38,487 nt of DNA, from positions 1-38,487 of the forward strand of contig CANIKY010000021.1 of the NCBI GenBank assembly GCA_947468085.1, written 5' to 3'. Each line of letters begins with the position of its first letter. Within the stretch, counting starts at the first letter, position 1. Positions 1-8,046 of this stretch are shown here, in pieces. The translations under genes and the position numbers were made by a program. The stretch comes from Paracoccaceae bacterium. Lineage in GTDB: Bacteria; Pseudomonadota; Alphaproteobacteria; Rhodobacterales; Rhodobacteraceae. The notes beneath the pieces are model-generated. The model was not told where the DNA came from and made no database searches. It was given only the letters and a program-made list of their open reading frames with translations.

Positions 1-97
1 CCCCCCCAATCAGGCTGAGCGTGAGGGTCATCACCAGCCATTTCAGCCATTGCAGCGCAGGCGGCAGGGCTGTGTCATCCTCTGGAGGTTCGGCCAT
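1..97 (-). CDS. DUF6476-like small membrane protein, N-terminal part
   Basis: A minus-strand frame starts with ATG at 97-95 and stays open to the window edge, giving 32 residues. It begins MAEPPEDDTALPPALQWLKW and continues into a hydrophobic stretch (VMTLTLSLIGG) that looks like the start of a membrane helix. From memory of the family, this acidic start followed by LQWLKWLV is typical of the short DUF6476 proteins that lie divergently from RluA-type pseudouridine synthases in Rhodobacteraceae. Its start codon overlaps that of the divergent synthase by two bases, so the two genes share their 5' regions. The function is unknown and the gene is cut by the window edge. Confidence 0.65.
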   Translation of the reverse strand, partial: MAEPPEDDTALPPALQWLKWLVMTLTLSLIGG

Positions 98-1154
98 GGT
101 TTTCTCTTCTTTCTCAGACGACTTGGGCGATGACGAGGCAATCTTGATCACCATCCCCCAAGATGCCCCCGCGCGCCTTGATAAGGCCCTTGCCGGGCTT
201 GTGCCAGAGGGCGCGGCCCTGTCGCGCAGCCGTCTGGCGCGGATGATCGACGAAGGTGCTGTCAGCCGTGACGGGGTGTCTGTCACCGATGGCAAGGCCA
301 AGGTGGTGATGGGCGAGGTTTACCGCATCCAGCTGGACCCGCCCGAACCTGTTGAAACCCTGCCCGAAGATATCCCGCTGACTGTCATCTGGGAAGACGG
401 CGACCTGATCGTGATCGATAAACCCGCCGGCATGGTGGTGCACCCCGCCCCGGGCAGCCCGCGCGGCACATTGGTCAACGCCCTGCTGCATCATTGCGGC
501 GACACGCTGTCCGGCATCGGCGGTGAACGCCGCCCGGGCATCGTGCACCGCATTGACAAGGACACCACCGGATTGTTGGTCGTGGCCAAATCCGACCGCG
601 CCCATCACGGGCTGGCACGCCAGTTCGAAGACCACTCGGTCGCACGCCGCTATCTGGCCGTGGCGCATGGCACCCCCTCCGCATCGGACCCACGCCTGAG
701 GGGTTTGCGCGGGATTACGATGGAGGCGGGCGGAATTCTGCGCATCGCCACCGAACTGGCCCGCCACAAAACTGACCGCCAGCGCCAAGCCGTGGTCTGG
801 AACGGCGCGGGCCGCCATGCTGTCACCCGCGCCCGCGTGATGGAGGATTTTTCGGGCGGCGCGTCCCTTGTGGAATGCTGGCTGGAAACGGGGCGCACCC
901 ATCAGATTCGCGTGCACATGACCTATGCGGGCCATGGCTTGTTGGGTGATGGCACCTATGGCGGCACGCGGCGCTTGGCACCCAAGGTTTTCGGACCAGA
1001 GGCGGCAGAGCTTGCCAACACCTTCCCCCGCCAAGCCCTGCACGCCGCAACCTTGGGGTTTGAGCATCCGGTGACAGGCGAAAATCTGTCGTTTACCTCG
1101 CCGCTGCCCGCTGACCTGACGGCTTTGATTGTAGCCCTGCGGGGGGCGGCTTAA
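96..1154 (+). CDS. rluD: RluA/RluD-family 23S rRNA pseudouridine synthase
   Basis: This 352-residue enzyme isomerises uridines of large-subunit rRNA to pseudouridine in the cytoplasm. An S4-type RNA-binding domain covers roughly residues 20-85 (RLDKALAGLVPEG...SRSRLARMIDEG). The catalytic domain follows with the family signature HRIDKDTTG at 151-159, Asp154 being the expected catalytic aspartate, and a C-terminal TGRTHQIRVHM segment. The length fits RluD. I chose the ATG at 96 because GGAGG lies at 84-88 with 7-base spacing and the S4 domain follows soon after; an upstream in-frame start at 21 would overlap the divergent gene. RluC-type target specificity cannot be excluded from sequence alone. 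The next gene, rpoH, starts about 200 bases downstream, an arrangement common in this family. Confidence 0.9.
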   Translation: MVFSSFSDDLGDDEAILITIPQDAPARLDKALAGLVPEGAALSRSRLARMIDEGAVSRDGVSVTDGKAKVVMGEVYRIQLDPPEPVETLPEDIPLTVIWEDGDLIVIDKPAGMVVHPAPGSPRGTLVNALLHHCGDTLSGIGGERRPGIVHRIDKDTTGLLVVAKSDRAHHGLARQFEDHSVARRYLAVAHGTPSASDPRLRGLRGITMEAGGILRIATELARHKTDRQRQAVVWNGAGRHAVTRARVMEDFSGGASLVECWLETGRTHQIRVHMTYAGHGLLGDGTYGGTRRLAPKVFGPEAAELANTFPRQALHAATLGFEHPVTGENLSFTSPLPADLTALIVALRGAA

Positions 1155-1265
1155 GGCCCATGCCGCGGCCCTTTTGTGCAAGGGCGAACGAAAACCGCTT
1201 CATCGGACGTTAACATCTTTGTGATGACGTCAGCCGTGTTCGCAACGACATAGATCAAGGCGGGG

Positions 1266-1293
1266 CTTGAACCTGTGGGGCAAGCTTCTTACG
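1266..1293 (+). promoter_or_regulatory. possible heat-shock (sigma-32-type) promoter before rpoH
   Basis: CTTGAA at 1266-1271 is followed after 16 bases by CTTACG at 1288-1293, about 60 bases before the rpoH ATG. CTTGAA is the -35 element used by RpoH-type sigma factors, and rpoH genes are often autoregulated. The -10 match is poor, so this is tentative. Confidence 0.25.
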
Positions 1294-1355
1294 TTCCAAC
1301 CACACGTTTTCGGGGGCGCAATCGCACCGGAGAGTTCTGAAAAGGGGGCGTCTAT

Positions 1356-2252
1356 ATGAGCACCTATGCCAATCTGCCTGCACCCAGCCCCGAACAGGGG
1401 CTGAACCGCTATATGCAGGAAATCCGCAAGTTCCCGCTGCTGGAACCGCAAGAAGAATACATGTTGGCCAAGCGTTGGGTCGATCACCAAGACACCCAAG
1501 CCGCCCATAAAATGGTCACCTCGCACCTGCGATTGGCGGCCAAAATCGCCATGGGCTACCGCGGCTATGGCTTGCCGCAGGCTGAGGTCATTTCCGAAGC
1601 TAATGTGGGCCTGATGCAAGCCGTCAAACGGTTTGATCCCGAAAAGGGTTTTCGGCTGACGACCTATGCCATGTGGTGGATCCGCGCCTCGATACAGGAG
1701 TATATCCTGCGGTCTTGGTCGTTGGTGAAATTGGGCACAACCTCGGCCCAGAAAAAGCTGTTTTTCAACCTGCGAAAGGCCAAGGCCAAGGTTGGCGCGC
1801 TAGAGGAAGGCGATCTGCGGCCTGAAAATCTGGCGCTGATCGCCAAAGACTTGGCCGTAAGTGAGGCAGAAGTGACCTCGATGAACCGGCGCTTGTCGGG
1901 CAGCGATGCGTCTTTGAACGCAACTGTCGGCTCGGACGGCGAAGGCACAACCCAATGGCAGGATTGGCTGGAAGACGAAGACAGCGATCAGGCGGGTGAT
2001 TATGCGGAAAAGAATGAATTCGACACCCGCCACGCCTTGTTAATGCAGGCCATGTCAGCGTTAAACGAACGCGAAAAAGACGTGCTGCAAAAGCGCCGTC
2101 TGGCCGAGACGCCCATCACGCTGGAGGAGTTGTCCGAAAGCTATAGCGTCAGCCGCGAACGCATTCGCCAGATCGAAGTGCGCGCCTTTGAAAAGCTGCA
2201 GACAAAGATGCGCGAGCTGGCGATGAAAAAGGGCATGGTCGTGCCAGCCTAA
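1356..2252 (+). CDS. rpoH: RNA polymerase heat-shock sigma factor RpoH (sigma-32)
   Basis: This 298-residue sigma-70-family factor directs RNA polymerase to heat-shock and stress promoters. Region 2 is clear: [22 protein letters not shown] near residues 17-38, then [48 protein letters not shown]. The RpoH box that separates RpoH from other group 3 factors is present as QKKLFFNLR at 132-140. Region 4 ends in a helix-turn-helix ([29 protein letters not shown]). Length matches the family. Many Rhodobacteraceae carry two rpoH genes; the position next to an RluA-type synthase is the usual one for one of these paralogues. The ATG lies about 200 bases after rluD, so it probably has its own promoter. 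Confidence 0.95.
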   Translation: MSTYANLPAPSPEQGLNRYMQEIRKFPLLEPQEEYMLAKRWVDHQDTQAAHKMVTSHLRLAAKIAMGYRGYGLPQAEVISEANVGLMQAVKRFDPEKGFRLTTYAMWWIRASIQEYILRSWSLVKLGTTSAQKKLFFNLRKAKAKVGALEEGDLRPENLALIAKDLAVSEAEVTSMNRRLSGSDASLNATVGSDGEGTTQWQDWLEDEDSDQAGDYAEKNEFDTRHALLMQAMSALNEREKDVLQKRRLAETPITLEELSESYSVSRERIRQIEVRAFEKLQTKMRELAMKKGMVVPA

Positions 2253-2328
2253 AACGGCTGGGCGGTCTTGGTTGCAACCCTGCCCGCCCGCGCGTATCAC
2301 CGCGCCCAATCCATCGAAGGAGCGGACC

Positions 2329-3021
2329 ATGAATATGCTCGACACGTTTATCAAACCGATGCACCCTGAAGGGCGCAAATTTGTTGGCATCTTTGGCGTG
2401 ATCACCTTGGGGCTGTTTTGGCTTTGGGAACCGCTGGGGTGGATCGGTCTTGGCCTGACGATCTGGTGCTATTACTTCTTTCGCGACCCAAAAAGGTCGG
2501 TGCCCTTGGGCGATAGCTTGGTTTTAAGCCCTGCGGACGGGATCATTTCGCTGATCGAACCCGCTGTACCGCCGCCAGAACTTGGCATGGGGCCGCTGCC
2601 GCTGACGCGTGTTTCGGTGTTTATGTCGGTCTTTAACTGCCATGTGAACCGCATGCCCGTGGGCGGCAAGATCGAGGTGATATCCTACCGTCCGGGTACT
2701 TTCGTGAATGCCTCGCTGGACAAAGCCTCGGTCGATAACGAACGCAACGCGCTGTTGATCGGCATGGAGGATGGCACCCGTGTCGCCGTGGTGCAGATTG
2801 CGGGCCTGATTGCCCGACGGATCGTGTGTTTCACCAAGCCGGGTGCGGCGTTAAGGGCAGGCGACCGCTTTGGCTTGATCCGCTTTGGCTCGCGCTTGGA
2901 TGTTTACCTTCCCGCTGGCGTGGCCCCCATGGTGGCGCTTGGCCAGACAATGATTGCGGGGGAAAGCATCCTTGCGGACCTGTCTTCGTCCGCGCCCGCC
3001 CGCCCAGCGCGGAGCGTTTGA
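2329..3021 (+). CDS. psd: phosphatidylserine decarboxylase proenzyme (short PSD-A type)
   Basis: This 230-residue enzyme converts phosphatidylserine to phosphatidylethanolamine at the inner membrane using a pyruvoyl group made by self-cleavage. Two hydrophobic segments sit near the N-terminus ([16 protein letters not shown] and [17 protein letters not shown]), followed by FRDPKR and the conserved SPADG. The self-processing Gly-Ser is visible in RFGSRLD near the C-terminus. The short length fits the PSD-A class common in Alphaproteobacteria. I start at ATG 2329 because AAGGAG stands about 7 bases upstream; an in-frame start 57 bases earlier has no such site. One base separates its stop from the start of pssA, so the two consecutive steps of the pathway are coexpressed. 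Confidence 0.93.
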   Translation: MNMLDTFIKPMHPEGRKFVGIFGVITLGLFWLWEPLGWIGLGLTIWCYYFFRDPKRSVPLGDSLVLSPADGIISLIEPAVPPPELGMGPLPLTRVSVFMSVFNCHVNRMPVGGKIEVISYRPGTFVNASLDKASVDNERNALLIGMEDGTRVAVVQIAGLIARRIVCFTKPGAALRAGDRFGLIRFGSRLDVYLPAGVAPMVALGQTMIAGESILADLSSSAPARPARSV

Positions 3022-3022
3022 T

Positions 3023-3796
3023 ATGCCAGAGCCGCGCGGCCCCTCGGAGCTGAATCTCGTTCAGCTTTTGCCCAATCTGATGACGATTGCGGCGATGTGT
3101 TCGGGGCTGACGGGCATAAGGTTTGCCACCACCGGCCAGTTCGGCGCGGCGGTGGCGATGATCTTGGTGGCGGCGCTGCTGGACGGCCTAGATGGCCGCG
3201 TCGCGCGCCTTTTGCGCAGCGAATCCGAGATTGGGGCAGAGTTGGACTCGCTGGTGGATTTCGTCAACTTTGGCGTGGCGCCGGGGTTGATTGTTTACTT
3301 GTGGGGCCTGCACGGTGTGCAAAGTGGTGGGTGGATTGCGACCTTGATTTACGCCACCTGCTGCCTTTTGCGTCTGGCACGGTTCAACATCGGAAACCGG
3401 TTGCACAGCGACAAAGTGGCTGAGGCTGCTGGTGAAAAGCAGGCGGCAGACTTCACGGGCGTGCCCTCTCCGGCAGGGGCGATGCTGGCGATGTTGCCGA
3501 TGTATGTGTCTTTCATGCTGCCTGACGCCCCGCAGGTGCCGTCTTGGGTTTTGGCGATTTATATTGTGCTGATCGGCGGGCTGATGATCAGCCGCATTCC
3601 CACGCCCTCGTTCAAATCTGTGACGGTCTATGCCGACAGCGTGCGCTTTGTTGTGGTGGGCTTTGTGGCGGTGGTGGCTGCCCTATTAACCTTTCCGTGG
3701 CAGACCATGGTGGCGGTAGCGGTGGGATATATTCTGATTTTGATCAAATCGGCGTGGCAGTTTCGCAAGAATCGCAAAGGTTTGCGCGGGCTTTGA
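3023..3796 (+). CDS. pssA: CDP-diacylglycerol-serine O-phosphatidyltransferase
   Basis: This 257-residue integral membrane enzyme makes phosphatidylserine from CDP-diacylglycerol and serine, the substrate for the adjacent Psd. The CDP-alcohol phosphatidyltransferase signature is complete: DGLDGRVAR, eight residues, G, three residues, D, three residues, D (ending in GAELDSLVD). Several hydrophobic helices follow, and the protein ends in a short basic tail (FRKNRKGLRGL). The ATG at 3023 follows the psd stop by one base, and GGAG at 3011-3014 serves as ribosome binding site inside psd. A longer reading starting inside psd adds only a basic, non-homologous extension. Together psd and pssA make the phosphatidylethanolamine branch of membrane synthesis. 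Confidence 0.93.
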   Translation: MPEPRGPSELNLVQLLPNLMTIAAMCSGLTGIRFATTGQFGAAVAMILVAALLDGLDGRVARLLRSESEIGAELDSLVDFVNFGVAPGLIVYLWGLHGVQSGGWIATLIYATCCLLRLARFNIGNRLHSDKVAEAAGEKQAADFTGVPSPAGAMLAMLPMYVSFMLPDAPQVPSWVLAIYIVLIGGLMISRIPTPSFKSVTVYADSVRFVVVGFVAVVAALLTFPWQTMVAVAVGYILILIKSAWQFRKNRKGLRGL

Positions 3797-3862
3797 CGGG
3801 TTGCGCCTTGAACGACGCCCCCGTTCTTTCTACGGTTGGCCAAACCTTGGAAGGAGATTTTC

Positions 3863-4855
3863 ATGTCAGCCGTTAAATGGGGCGTGCTTGGTGCCGCCAA
3901 ATTTGCCCTTGATCACATGGCCCCGGCCATCCACGCAGCCTCTGGCGCGCAGCTTTACGCGCTGGCGACCCAGTCGCCTGAAAAAGCCGCGGGGTTTGCG
4001 GCCTTTTGCCCCGGCCTAAAGGTGCATTCCAGCTACGAGGCACTGCTTTCTGACCCCGAGGTTGAGGCCGTCTATATTCCCCTGCCCAACCACTTGCATG
4101 TGGAATGGACGCTGAAAGCCTTGGCCGCTGGCAAACATGTGCTGACCGAAAAGCCCATCGCCATGAAAGCCGCCGAGATCGACAAGATCATCGCCGCCCG
4201 TGATGCCGCCAAGAAACTGGCCGCCGAGGCCTATATGATCGTCTTCCATCCCCAATGGCTGCGCGCCAAGGAACTGGTCGAACAGGGCGCAATTGGTACT
4301 GTCACCCATGTCGATGCGGCGTTTTCTTATGACAACCGCGCCGATCTGGGCAATATCCGCAACCGCGCCGATGCGGGCGGTGGCGGCATTCGTGATATTG
4401 GCGTTTATACCTATGGCTCGGTACGCTTTGTGATGGGCGCGGAACCTGTCGAGCTTCAAAGCCGCATCCGGCGCGAAAATGACGTCGATGTCTGGGCGCA
4501 AGTGACCAGCGTGATGGCAGGCCCGAAGGGCAAGTTCACTTATTCCGCGATGACCTCGATGCGGCTTTATAATCGGCAGGAAGTGGTGTTTCAGGGCGAC
4601 AAGGGCATGATCCGCGTTGCCAATGGGCCGTTTAACGCCGGCGTGCATGATCAAGCGCAAGTGGAACTGCACCAACCCGGCGGCAAGCTGTCGATTGATC
4701 GTTTCCCCGGTGTGAACCAGTACAAGCTGCAGGTCGAAGCCTTCAGCCGCTCAGTCCGCACGGGTGCGCCCTATGCCTGCCCGCTGGAATTTGTGCGTGG
4801 CACGCAGGCGATGATCGACTGGGCCTTTAAGGTGGAAACTGCGGTGGCAATTTAA
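3863..4855 (+). CDS. Gfo/Idh/MocA-family NAD(P)-dependent oxidoreductase
   Basis: A 330-residue soluble dehydrogenase. The N-terminal Rossmann fold shows WGVLGAAKFA in place of the usual GxGxxG, then YIPLPNHLHVEWTLKALAAGKHVLTEKPIA, which contains the EKP motif whose Lys takes part in catalysis in this family. The C-terminal alpha/beta domain includes GGGGIRDIGVYT, which probably carries substrate-binding residues. GGAG at 3853-3856 precedes the ATG at 3863. Family members oxidise or reduce sugars, inositols and related compounds. The neighbours (pssA, a Host_attach-like gene) do not indicate the substrate, so none is assigned. Confidence 0.88.
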   Translation: MSAVKWGVLGAAKFALDHMAPAIHAASGAQLYALATQSPEKAAGFAAFCPGLKVHSSYEALLSDPEVEAVYIPLPNHLHVEWTLKALAAGKHVLTEKPIAMKAAEIDKIIAARDAAKKLAAEAYMIVFHPQWLRAKELVEQGAIGTVTHVDAAFSYDNRADLGNIRNRADAGGGGIRDIGVYTYGSVRFVMGAEPVELQSRIRRENDVDVWAQVTSVMAGPKGKFTYSAMTSMRLYNRQEVVFQGDKGMIRVANGPFNAGVHDQAQVELHQPGGKLSIDRFPGVNQYKLQVEAFSRSVRTGAPYACPLEFVRGTQAMIDWAFKVETAVAI

Positions 4856-4867
4856 GCTTTTTGGGAG

Positions 4868-4892
4868 GGGGCCAAGGCACAGCTTTGGCCCC
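4868..4892 (+). terminator. hairpin after the Gfo/Idh gene, weak terminator
   Basis: GGGGCCAA (4868-4875) pairs with TTGGCCCC (4885-4892) across a 9-base loop, 12 bases after the stop codon. No T-tract follows, so it may act with Rho or only stabilise the transcript end. Confidence 0.4.
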
Positions 4893-4917
4893 TAACCCAA
4901 CCTATCTTGCGCAAGAT

Positions 4918-4931
4918 TTGTTTTAGATCAA
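4918..4931 (+). promoter_or_regulatory. FNR/FnrL-type binding site
   Basis: TTGTT-TTAG-ATCAA matches the FNR consensus TTGAT-N4-ATCAA at nine of ten positions. Its centre at 4924.5 lies about 61 bases before the start codon of the next gene. If it activates from -41.5, transcription would begin near 4966, and a -10-like TTCTAT lies at 4957-4961/2. FnrL is the oxygen-responsive regulator of Rhodobacteraceae. This is a prediction from sequence only. Confidence 0.45.
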
Positions 4932-4960
4932 CGCATAGGCCCCGATCTGCTGACATTCTA

Positions 4961-4981
4961 TCCTCCAACCCTGTTGGAGGA
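4961..4981 (+). promoter_or_regulatory. perfect 9-bp hairpin that buries the Shine-Dalgarno of the Host_attach gene
   Basis: TCCTCCAAC (4961-4969) is the exact complement of GTTGGAGGA (4973-4981) with a 3-base loop. The right arm contains GGAGG (4976-4980), 5 bases before the ATG at 4986. If transcription starts upstream of 4961 the ribosome binding site would be hidden in the stem. If it starts near 4966, as the FNR-type box suggests, only part of the stem is transcribed. Confidence 0.6.
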
Positions 4982-4985
4982 TCCC

Positions 4986-5327
4986 ATGAAAAAACTGCGC
5001 ACCCTGTATCTGATTGCATCTGAAGACGAGTTCCGTCTGGTGCAGACCCATGACCCCGATTGGGCGCTGATTGCCAGCCATAAGGCGGGTGCCGATGCGC
5101 ATCATTACATCCATGACATCATGGACGCTTTGGCGGCCGAATGGGCCAGCGCCAAGCATGACCGCATCGTCATTGCTGCTGGCCCAAAGCTTTTGGGCGA
5201 GGTGCGCGCGCATCTGCCCAAGGCCCTGCGGGCCCATGTTGCGGCCGAACTGCATAAGGATCTGGCCAAGATCCCCCTGCATGATCTGCCGTCTCATTTT
5301 GCCCAAGTCGCTGAAACCTTGGCTTAG
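4986..5327 (+). CDS. Host_attach-family protein (short form)
   Basis: A 113-residue soluble protein. The C-terminal half (RIVIAAGPKLLGEVRAHLPKALRAHVAAELHKDLAKIPLHDL) matches the conserved core of the Host_attach family ('protein required for attachment to host cells'), where a P-x-x-LGExRxHL motif is followed by a KDLxK helix. The family is usually around 140-150 residues, so this is short; the N-terminal part MKKLRTLYLIASEDEFRLVQ replaces the usual first strand. The family name comes from an Agrobacterium phenotype, and the biochemical role is unknown, though the fold resembles release-factor-like domains. The ATG at 4986 has GGAGG 5 bases upstream. Its stop overlaps the 3' end of convergent pepF by four bases. 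Confidence 0.75.
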   Translation: MKKLRTLYLIASEDEFRLVQTHDPDWALIASHKAGADAHHYIHDIMDALAAEWASAKHDRIVIAAGPKLLGEVRAHLPKALRAHVAAELHKDLAKIPLHDLPSHFAQVAETLA

Positions 5328-7153
5328 GCCTCCATCGCCTCCAGCTCGTCGATAAAGCCCGCGATCATCGACAACCCGCGATCCCAGAACTTGGGGTCGC
5401 TGGCATCAAGGCCAAAGGGCGCGAGCAGGTCTTTGTGGTGTTTTGATCCGCCAGCTTTGAGCATGTCGAAATACTTATCCTCAAACCCTTCCATCCCGTC
5501 GGCATAAACCGCATAAAGCGCATTCACGAGGCCATCGCCAAAGGCATAGGCATAGACGTAGAAGGGCGAGTGGATGAAGTGCGGGATATACGACCAGAAG
5601 GTCTGATAGCCTTCCATAAACTCAAACACCGGCCCTAAGGATTCGGCCTGAACGCTCATCCAAAGGGCATTGATGCCTTCGGGTGTTAACTCCCCATCGC
5701 GCCGCGCGGCGTGAAGTTTGCATTCAAAGTCGTAAAAGGCGATCTGGCGGACGACTGTGTTGATCATGTCTTCCACCTTGCCCGCCAGCAGGGTCTTGCG
5801 TTCGGCCTTGGTTTTGGCCTGATCCAAAAGCTTGCGGAAGGTCAGCATCTCGCCAAAGACCGAGGCCGTTTCGGCCAGCGTCAGCGGGGTTGATGACAGA
5901 AGTTCGCCCTGTCCTGCCGCCAGAACCTGATGCACGCCGTGGCCCAATTCATGCGCCAGCGTCATCACATCGCGCGGTTTGCCAAGGTAGTTGAGCATGA
6001 CGTAAGGGTGCACTGTCGTGACGGTTGGATGGGCGAAAGCGCCGGGTGCTTTGCCGGGCTTCACGCCGGCATCAATCCAGCCCTTGGTAAAGAAGGGGGC
6101 GGCCAGATCGGCCATGCGGGGGTCAAAGGCGGCGTAGGCCGACGACACAGTTTGCACCGCCTCGTCCCAGCCCACCAGCCGCGGGATTTCTTCGGCCAAG
6201 GGCGCGTTGCGGTCCCAGACCTGCAGCTTGTCCAGCCCCAGCCATTTGGCCTTAAGCGCGTAATAGCGGTGCGACAGTTTGGGATAGGCTGCCACCACAG
6301 CGTTGCGCAGCGCCTCGACCACTTCGGGTTCGACATGGTTGGACAGGTGCCGCCCTGCTTGGGCCGAGGGCATTTTGCGCCAGCGGTCGTGGATTTCTTT
6401 TTCCTTGGCCAAGGTGTTGGTGATGCGGGCGAAAAGCTTGACGTTTGCGGCGAACACATCCGCCAAGGCATGGGCCGCCGCTTCGCGCTTGGTGCGGTTG
6501 GCGTCGGTCAGAAAGTTCAGCGTGGCTTCTAGTGACAATTCTTCCGGCTCGCCCGCCACCTTGAACATCAAGGCGGCTATCGTCTCGTCAAACAGCTTGT
6601 TCCAAGCCGACGCGCCCACGACCGAGGTGTCGTGTAAGAACTGCTCCATCTCGTCTGACAACTGATGCGGGCGCATGGCGCGCATGCGGTCAAACACCGG
6701 CTTATAGCGGGCGAGGGCGGCGTTTTGCGCCAAAAGGTCGGCCAGATGGTCTTCTTCCAACCGGTTGAACTCCAGCGTGAAAAACACCAAAGCAGCGGTG
6801 AAATCGGTGATCTGGCCTTCGGCATCGGCCATGAACTTGGCGCGGTCGGCATCAAGCGTGTTTTGGTAGTAACGCAGACCTGCGTAAGACATGACGCGCC
6901 CGCCAATGGTCTCGATCCGCTCGTAGGTTTGCACGCAGTCCAGCATCTGATCGGCCGACAGGCTGGCAAGCTTGCCCTGATAGCTTGCCCCAAAGCCCGC
7001 GCAGTTTTCTTCCAGCCACGCCATGTCGCGGCCAAATTCGGCGCTGTCGGGGCTGGGGTACAGGTCGGTCAGATCCCAATCGGGCAGGTTCGCAAAGCTG
7101 CCTGCGGAACCGGCGGCGTTGGCGTCAAGGACGTGGCGGAATTTGGGGAACAT
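5324..7153 (-). CDS. pepF: M3-family oligoendopeptidase F
   Basis: This 609-residue cytoplasmic zinc metallopeptidase degrades short peptides. The zinc-binding motif is HELGH at 401-405 within MTLAHELGHGVHQ, and the downstream glutamate helix reads LTLAETASVFGEML. The substrate loop region is recognisable near the C-terminus as YIPHFIHSPFYVYAYAFGDG. Length is as expected for PepF of the M3B subfamily. The start at 7153 has GAGG about 6 bases upstream on this strand. It is convergent with, and overlaps by four bases, the Host_attach gene. The gene upstream on the same strand ends 113 bases away with an intergenic repeat between, so independent transcription is likely. Confidence 0.93.
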   Translation of the reverse strand: MFPKFRHVLDANAAGSAGSFANLPDWDLTDLYPSPDSAEFGRDMAWLEENCAGFGASYQGKLASLSADQMLDCVQTYERIETIGGRVMSYAGLRYYQNTLDADRAKFMADAEGQITDFTAALVFFTLEFNRLEEDHLADLLAQNAALARYKPVFDRMRAMRPHQLSDEMEQFLHDTSVVGASAWNKLFDETIAALMFKVAGEPEELSLEATLNFLTDANRTKREAAAHALADVFAANVKLFARITNTLAKEKEIHDRWRKMPSAQAGRHLSNHVEPEVVEALRNAVVAAYPKLSHRYYALKAKWLGLDKLQVWDRNAPLAEEIPRLVGWDEAVQTVSSAYAAFDPRMADLAAPFFTKGWIDAGVKPGKAPGAFAHPTVTTVHPYVMLNYLGKPRDVMTLAHELGHGVHQVLAAGQGELLSSTPLTLAETASVFGEMLTFRKLLDQAKTKAERKTLLAGKVEDMINTVVRQIAFYDFECKLHAARRDGELTPEGINALWMSVQAESLGPVFEFMEGYQTFWSYIPHFIHSPFYVYAYAFGDGLVNALYAVYADGMEGFEDKYFDMLKAGGSKHHKDLLAPFGLDASDPKFWDRGLSMIAGFIDELEAMEA

Positions 7154-7231
7154 GGCGACCTCTGAGTGGCTTTGCTTCTATGTAGGGGGGCTGGGGGTGA
7201 ATGGAAACCTCGTTTTAGCGGAAAGGGAGAT

Positions 7232-7254
7232 GGATATTTGGGCAAGTATGAAAG
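7232..7254 (+). repeat. dispersed intergenic repeat, copy A (tail only)
   Basis: GGATATTTGGGCAAGTATGAAAG lies between the ligase-like gene and pepF. It shares the ATTTGGGCA..ATGAA core with copies near 9143, 22454 and 30054 but lacks the upstream GC-rich hairpin seen in those. Confidence 0.5.
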
Positions 7255-7266
7255 GGGAAGGGTTGG

Positions 7267-8046
7267 TTAGGTGTGTTGGGCCAAGAGGGCAGACAGGGGC
7301 GGCACGTCGCAGGCTTGCACAACTTTCGCCCATGCGATCACCCGCCCGCCCACAAGGTCGATGCCCGATTTGCGGCGTGCATTGGGGGTGATGCCGTCGA
7401 AGGCCAGTTCGAACACTTGGGTCGGGGCCACTTGCCGCAGGGGGCCAAAGCGGTCGGTGACATGTGCTCGCGCCCAAGCCAGAAGGGCGGGGGTTTGCGG
7501 CAAGGTCACGCGCAAGCGGGTCAAAGGCACCAAGGTATTGTCATGGGGCAGGGCAAAGGTGGCTTCGGGGCCGGAGGGGTCGATGAGGGTCAAGATCGCC
7601 AGACAGCGCCCGGGGGTTTGGGGGCCGGTTTGGGGCAGGGCCAGTTTGGTGCGAAAGGTGCCGGTGGCGAGGCGGTTCAGAATCGTGCGTGCTTTGGGTG
7701 GAAGAGTGCGAGAAAGGGCCAGATAGGCTGGGGCTGAGGTAAGGCTGGCCAGTGCCTCGGTTAAGGTTGGCGCGGTGGCGGTGGTGGGTGGGGGTAAAAG
7801 AAGGGCTGCGAGTTCGGCCTTGTCTGGGCAGGTTTTCAGGCAGGCTTCGATCAGGAAGGCCGGGGTGTTGGTGGCTTTGGCCACCCAGTCCAGCAAGGTG
7901 GCGGGTGGGGCCAAGCGTTTGGGGCGTTGGCCGGATAACAAGCGCAGGGCGGTTGCGCCGTCTTCGGGGCCGACTTCGGCCTGATAGGCTGCGAAGGCCT
8001 GCGGCTGCGGTGCGCCTTGGGCGACAAGGCGGGCAAAGCGGATCAT
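7267..8046 (-). CDS. DNA-ligase-like protein lacking the adenylation domain
   Basis: 259 residues. Residues 1-140 resemble the N-terminal DNA-binding domain of the ATP-dependent 'cisplatin damage response' ligases (MIRFARLVAQ, ALRLLSGQRPKRL, AALLLPPP, ILNRLATGTFRTKL). Residues 145-259 resemble their C-terminal OB-fold domain (ARAHVTDRFGPLRQVAPTQV, FELAFDGITPNARRKSG). The roughly 270 residues that should lie between, with the KxDG nucleotidyltransferase centre, are absent, and no KxDG occurs anywhere. Full ligases of this type are about 510-540 residues. The frame is intact, and the ATG (8046) overlaps the stop of the upstream exonuclease as ATGA, so this looks like a maintained coupled gene rather than debris. 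It cannot ligate by the known mechanism. The helicase and PdeM partners usual for such loci are not next to it. Confidence 0.8.
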   Translation of the reverse strand: MIRFARLVAQGAPQPQAFAAYQAEVGPEDGATALRLLSGQRPKRLAPPATLLDWVAKATNTPAFLIEACLKTCPDKAELAALLLPPPTTATAPTLTEALASLTSAPAYLALSRTLPPKARTILNRLATGTFRTKLALPQTGPQTPGRCLAILTLIDPSGPEATFALPHDNTLVPLTRLRVTLPQTPALLAWARAHVTDRFGPLRQVAPTQVFELAFDGITPNARRKSGIDLVGGRVIAWAKVVQACDVPPLSALLAQHT

